Shown: one piece after another, positions 62,676 to 64,000 of the stretch
Numbering within the stretch: the first letter of the stretch is position 1
How the letters are laid out: every line of letters begins with the position of its first letter
DNA from: a bacterium 210917-SL.2.15
Lineage (GTDB): Bacteria; Bacillota; Clostridia; Oscillospirales; Oscillospiraceae
Reading direction: 5' to 3'
NCBI GenBank assembly: GCA_020555605.1
Contig: JAJCJC010000001.1
Span: forward strand, 62,001 to 126,000
Length of the DNA stretch: 64,000 bases
Notes under the pieces: generated by a model
The model's database searches: none
Seen by the model: the letters and a program-made list of their open reading frames with translations, nothing else
What the model was told of the DNA's origin: nothing
Made by a program: the position numbers and the translations under genes

Positions 62676-64000
62676 TTAATTAGCGATATAACGCCACAAG
62701 AAGGTCACGATCTGTCCTCTGCTGCAATCCGCATTGGGAGAAAAGGCAGAGTCACCGGTGCCGTTCGTAATGCCGTTTTCGACCGCCCACAAGACAGCCT
62801 CATAGTAATATGCATCCTTGTTCACATCTGTAAAGGGATTCTCCGTTTTCGCGTGAACGGAGTCTGCATAACGCCACAGGAAAGTCACCGTCTGCCCACG
62901 GGTAACCACAGCATTTGGAGAGAACGTGGAAGAAGTCGTGCCAGAGGTGATCCCTTTTTCCGCCGCCCACAAGACAGCCTTATAGTAGTATGCATTGCTG
63001 TCAATGTCAGTAAAGGAATTGACTGTGGAGGTTGGCTCAGGCTCACCAGCGGCTCTCCAAAGGAACGTCACCATCTCTCCACGAGTACAGATATTGTTGG
63101 GGGAGAAGGTGGTTTCTGTCGTTCCCTTTGTCAAGCCGTTTTGGACCGCCCACAGCACTGCATCAAAATAATAAGCGTTTTTTGCCACATCATCGAAACT
63201 TTTAATAGCGGTTTCTTCGTGCTTCTGACTGCTATCCTCATTCGGTTTTGCCACTGTACCGCCGCTTGTACCGCCGCTACTTGTACCGCCGCTACTTGTA
63301 CCGCCGCTACTCGCACCGCCGCCGGTGGAAGTACTTTCCGCGGTAAAATGCTCCGGTAGGCTGCGTGTTACATTGCCAGCCTCATCCGTCAGCACAGTGT
63401 ACCACTCATAGGTCACATCCTTGGTCAGCCCGATGGCTCTGACCGTCGCTGTCGTATCGCCCCTTACGGTCTTAGTGCCGGCCAGAGATGCACTGCCTGC
63501 TGCGAGGGTGATCCCGGTGGTCGTAAAGCTGCGCTCCGTGGTGGCCCCCAGATCCAGGGTAATGGCAAACTCATCCTTATTCTTCTGGTACAGGCCTTTT
63601 GTTGCCTTGTACTGACCTGAACCGTACAGGGAGAGGGTTTCGCCGGTCAGTGGGGAGTAAGTATTAAAGTACACCAAGTCATTTTCCAGGTCAAACTGCA
63701 CCATACGCATGAATTCCTGTCCGCCGTAGGTCAGAGCGGTGTCCTCGCCCTGATAATCCTGCAGAACGCCGTAAAACTCCCGGTCTCCGTAAGGACGGAT
63801 CAGGTCTGCACCGTCGATATGACCGCAGAATACCAGCTTGATGTTATCGTATTTCTCAATCACCTGAGTGCGCAGCGTTGCGTTTCCGGTAAAGCTGCCG
63901 CCAGCGTTGAAGTTGTGAGTCAGAATAAACACAGCATAGTCCGGATTATTCTTTACCTGTTGCTCAGCCCAGTTAATGTCATCCTTCTGCATATGGTAGC
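62676..64000 (-). CDS. Metallophosphoesterase with three SLH domains (partial, 5' end beyond window)
   Basis: The visible 441 residues start inside a calcineurin-like phosphoesterase domain (YAVFILTHNFNAGG, KLVFCGHIDGADLI with metal-binding His residues), followed by an Ig-like region with VTYEWYTVLTDEAGN, a Ser/Gly linker (SGGTSSGGTSS repeats) and three S-layer homology domains (AYYFDAVLWAVQNGLTKGT, AYYYKAVLWAAEKGITSGT, AYYYEAVLWAVENGITNGT). SLH domains attach proteins to pyruvylated cell-wall polymers, so this is a surface-anchored hydrolase. The reading frame is open at the window edge. Confidence 0.87.
   Translation of the reverse strand, partial: YHMQKDDINWAEQQVKNNPDYAVFILTHNFNAGGSFTGNATLRTQVIEKYDNIKLVFCGHIDGADLIRPYGDREFYGVLQDYQGEDTALTYGGQEFMRMVQFDLENDLVYFNTYSPLTGETLSLYGSGQYKATKGLYQKNKDEFAITLDLGATTERSFTTTGITLAAGSASLAGTKTVRGDTTATVRAIGLTKDVTYEWYTVLTDEAGNVTRSLPEHFTAESTSTGGGASSGGTSSGGTSSGGTSGGTVAKPNEDSSQKHEETAIKSFDDVAKNAYYFDAVLWAVQNGLTKGTTETTFSPNNICTRGEMVTFLWRAAGEPEPTSTVNSFTDIDSNAYYYKAVLWAAEKGITSGTTSSTFSPNAVVTRGQTVTFLWRYADSVHAKTENPFTDVNKDAYYYEAVLWAVENGITNGTGDSAFSPNADCSRGQIVTFLWRYIAN
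63254..63322 (-). repeat. 15-bp tandem repeats in the SLH-protein linker
   Basis: TTGTACCGCCGCTAC (plus-strand reading) is repeated exactly three times (63266-63310) with degenerate flanking copies, encoding SSGGT units on the minus strand. Copy number can be expected to vary. Confidence 0.8.

Noticed and set aside
1-64000. CRISPR array
   Set aside because: No regularly spaced direct repeats of 23-40 bases with unique spacers were seen; the only tandem repeats are coding (30.5 kb and 63.3 kb).

Overview
The window looks like chromosomal DNA of an anaerobic, low-GC-lineage Clostridia bacterium with a fairly GC-rich genome (Oscillospiraceae-like; inference). Pointers are a T-box leader, AAGGAGG ribosome sites with some GTG/TTG starts, sigma-A promoters, ferredoxin-dependent 2-oxoacid metabolism, a CprABC/KR-like antimicrobial-peptide module, RqcH, and an S-layer-homology surface protein.

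Layout. 1-8 kb is core genome: aldehyde dehydrogenase, a MarR/MATE efflux pair, rimM-trmD, a G5/3D-domain cell-wall protein with a structured leader, rsmA and tRNA-Gln(CTG). 8-15 kb is accessory: a frameshifted phage virion gene next to the tRNA, an IS3 orfA remnant, a BlaI/M56-peptidase sensor pair with a palindromic operator, and a broken TIGR02391-like gene. 15-20.5 kb holds uvrB with two small membrane genes, an unknown strongly promoted gene, and a scar where a deletion joined two divergent, 5'-truncated genes (a beta-keto acid cleavage enzyme and a LysR regulator). 20.5-26 kb holds a DUF3825 protein behind a promoter-terminator pair, then an isoleucine-type T-box upstream of a four-subunit 2-oxoacid:ferredoxin oxidoreductase. 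26-31 kb is DUF4317 and an XpaC-TelA-TPM-domain operon. 31-43 kb contains PAP2, SprT-like, GNAT, rqcH, two LysR regulators (one beside a broken cupin/CMD pair, one divergent to an NSS transporter), a ZIP transporter, trxB, a rhodanese-tailed CoA-disulfide-reductase-like flavoprotein and an alpha/beta hydrolase.

43-49 kb is the most unusual accessory stretch: decayed immunity-type genes (SUFU fragment, DUF4026/TPR protein, DUF5655) and an intact two-gene cassette of a VPA1262-like protein with a phospholipase-D-like C-terminus and an unrecognised helical partner, a plausible defence or conflict system. 49-54 kb is a lantibiotic/bacitracin-type ABC exporter divergent from its two-component system, with 11-bp-phased direct repeats between them. 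54-60 kb is a minus-strand run of small stress and effector-binding proteins under AraC and WYL regulators, plus a rhodanese lipoprotein. 60-62 kb is a mosaic of IS3 and IS256 fragments, and the window ends inside a metallophosphoesterase with three SLH domains.

A recurring theme is gene decay: at least ten reading frames are interrupted by frameshifts, in-frame stops or deletions, almost all in accessory regions. All functional calls come from reading the sequence; no database search was run.
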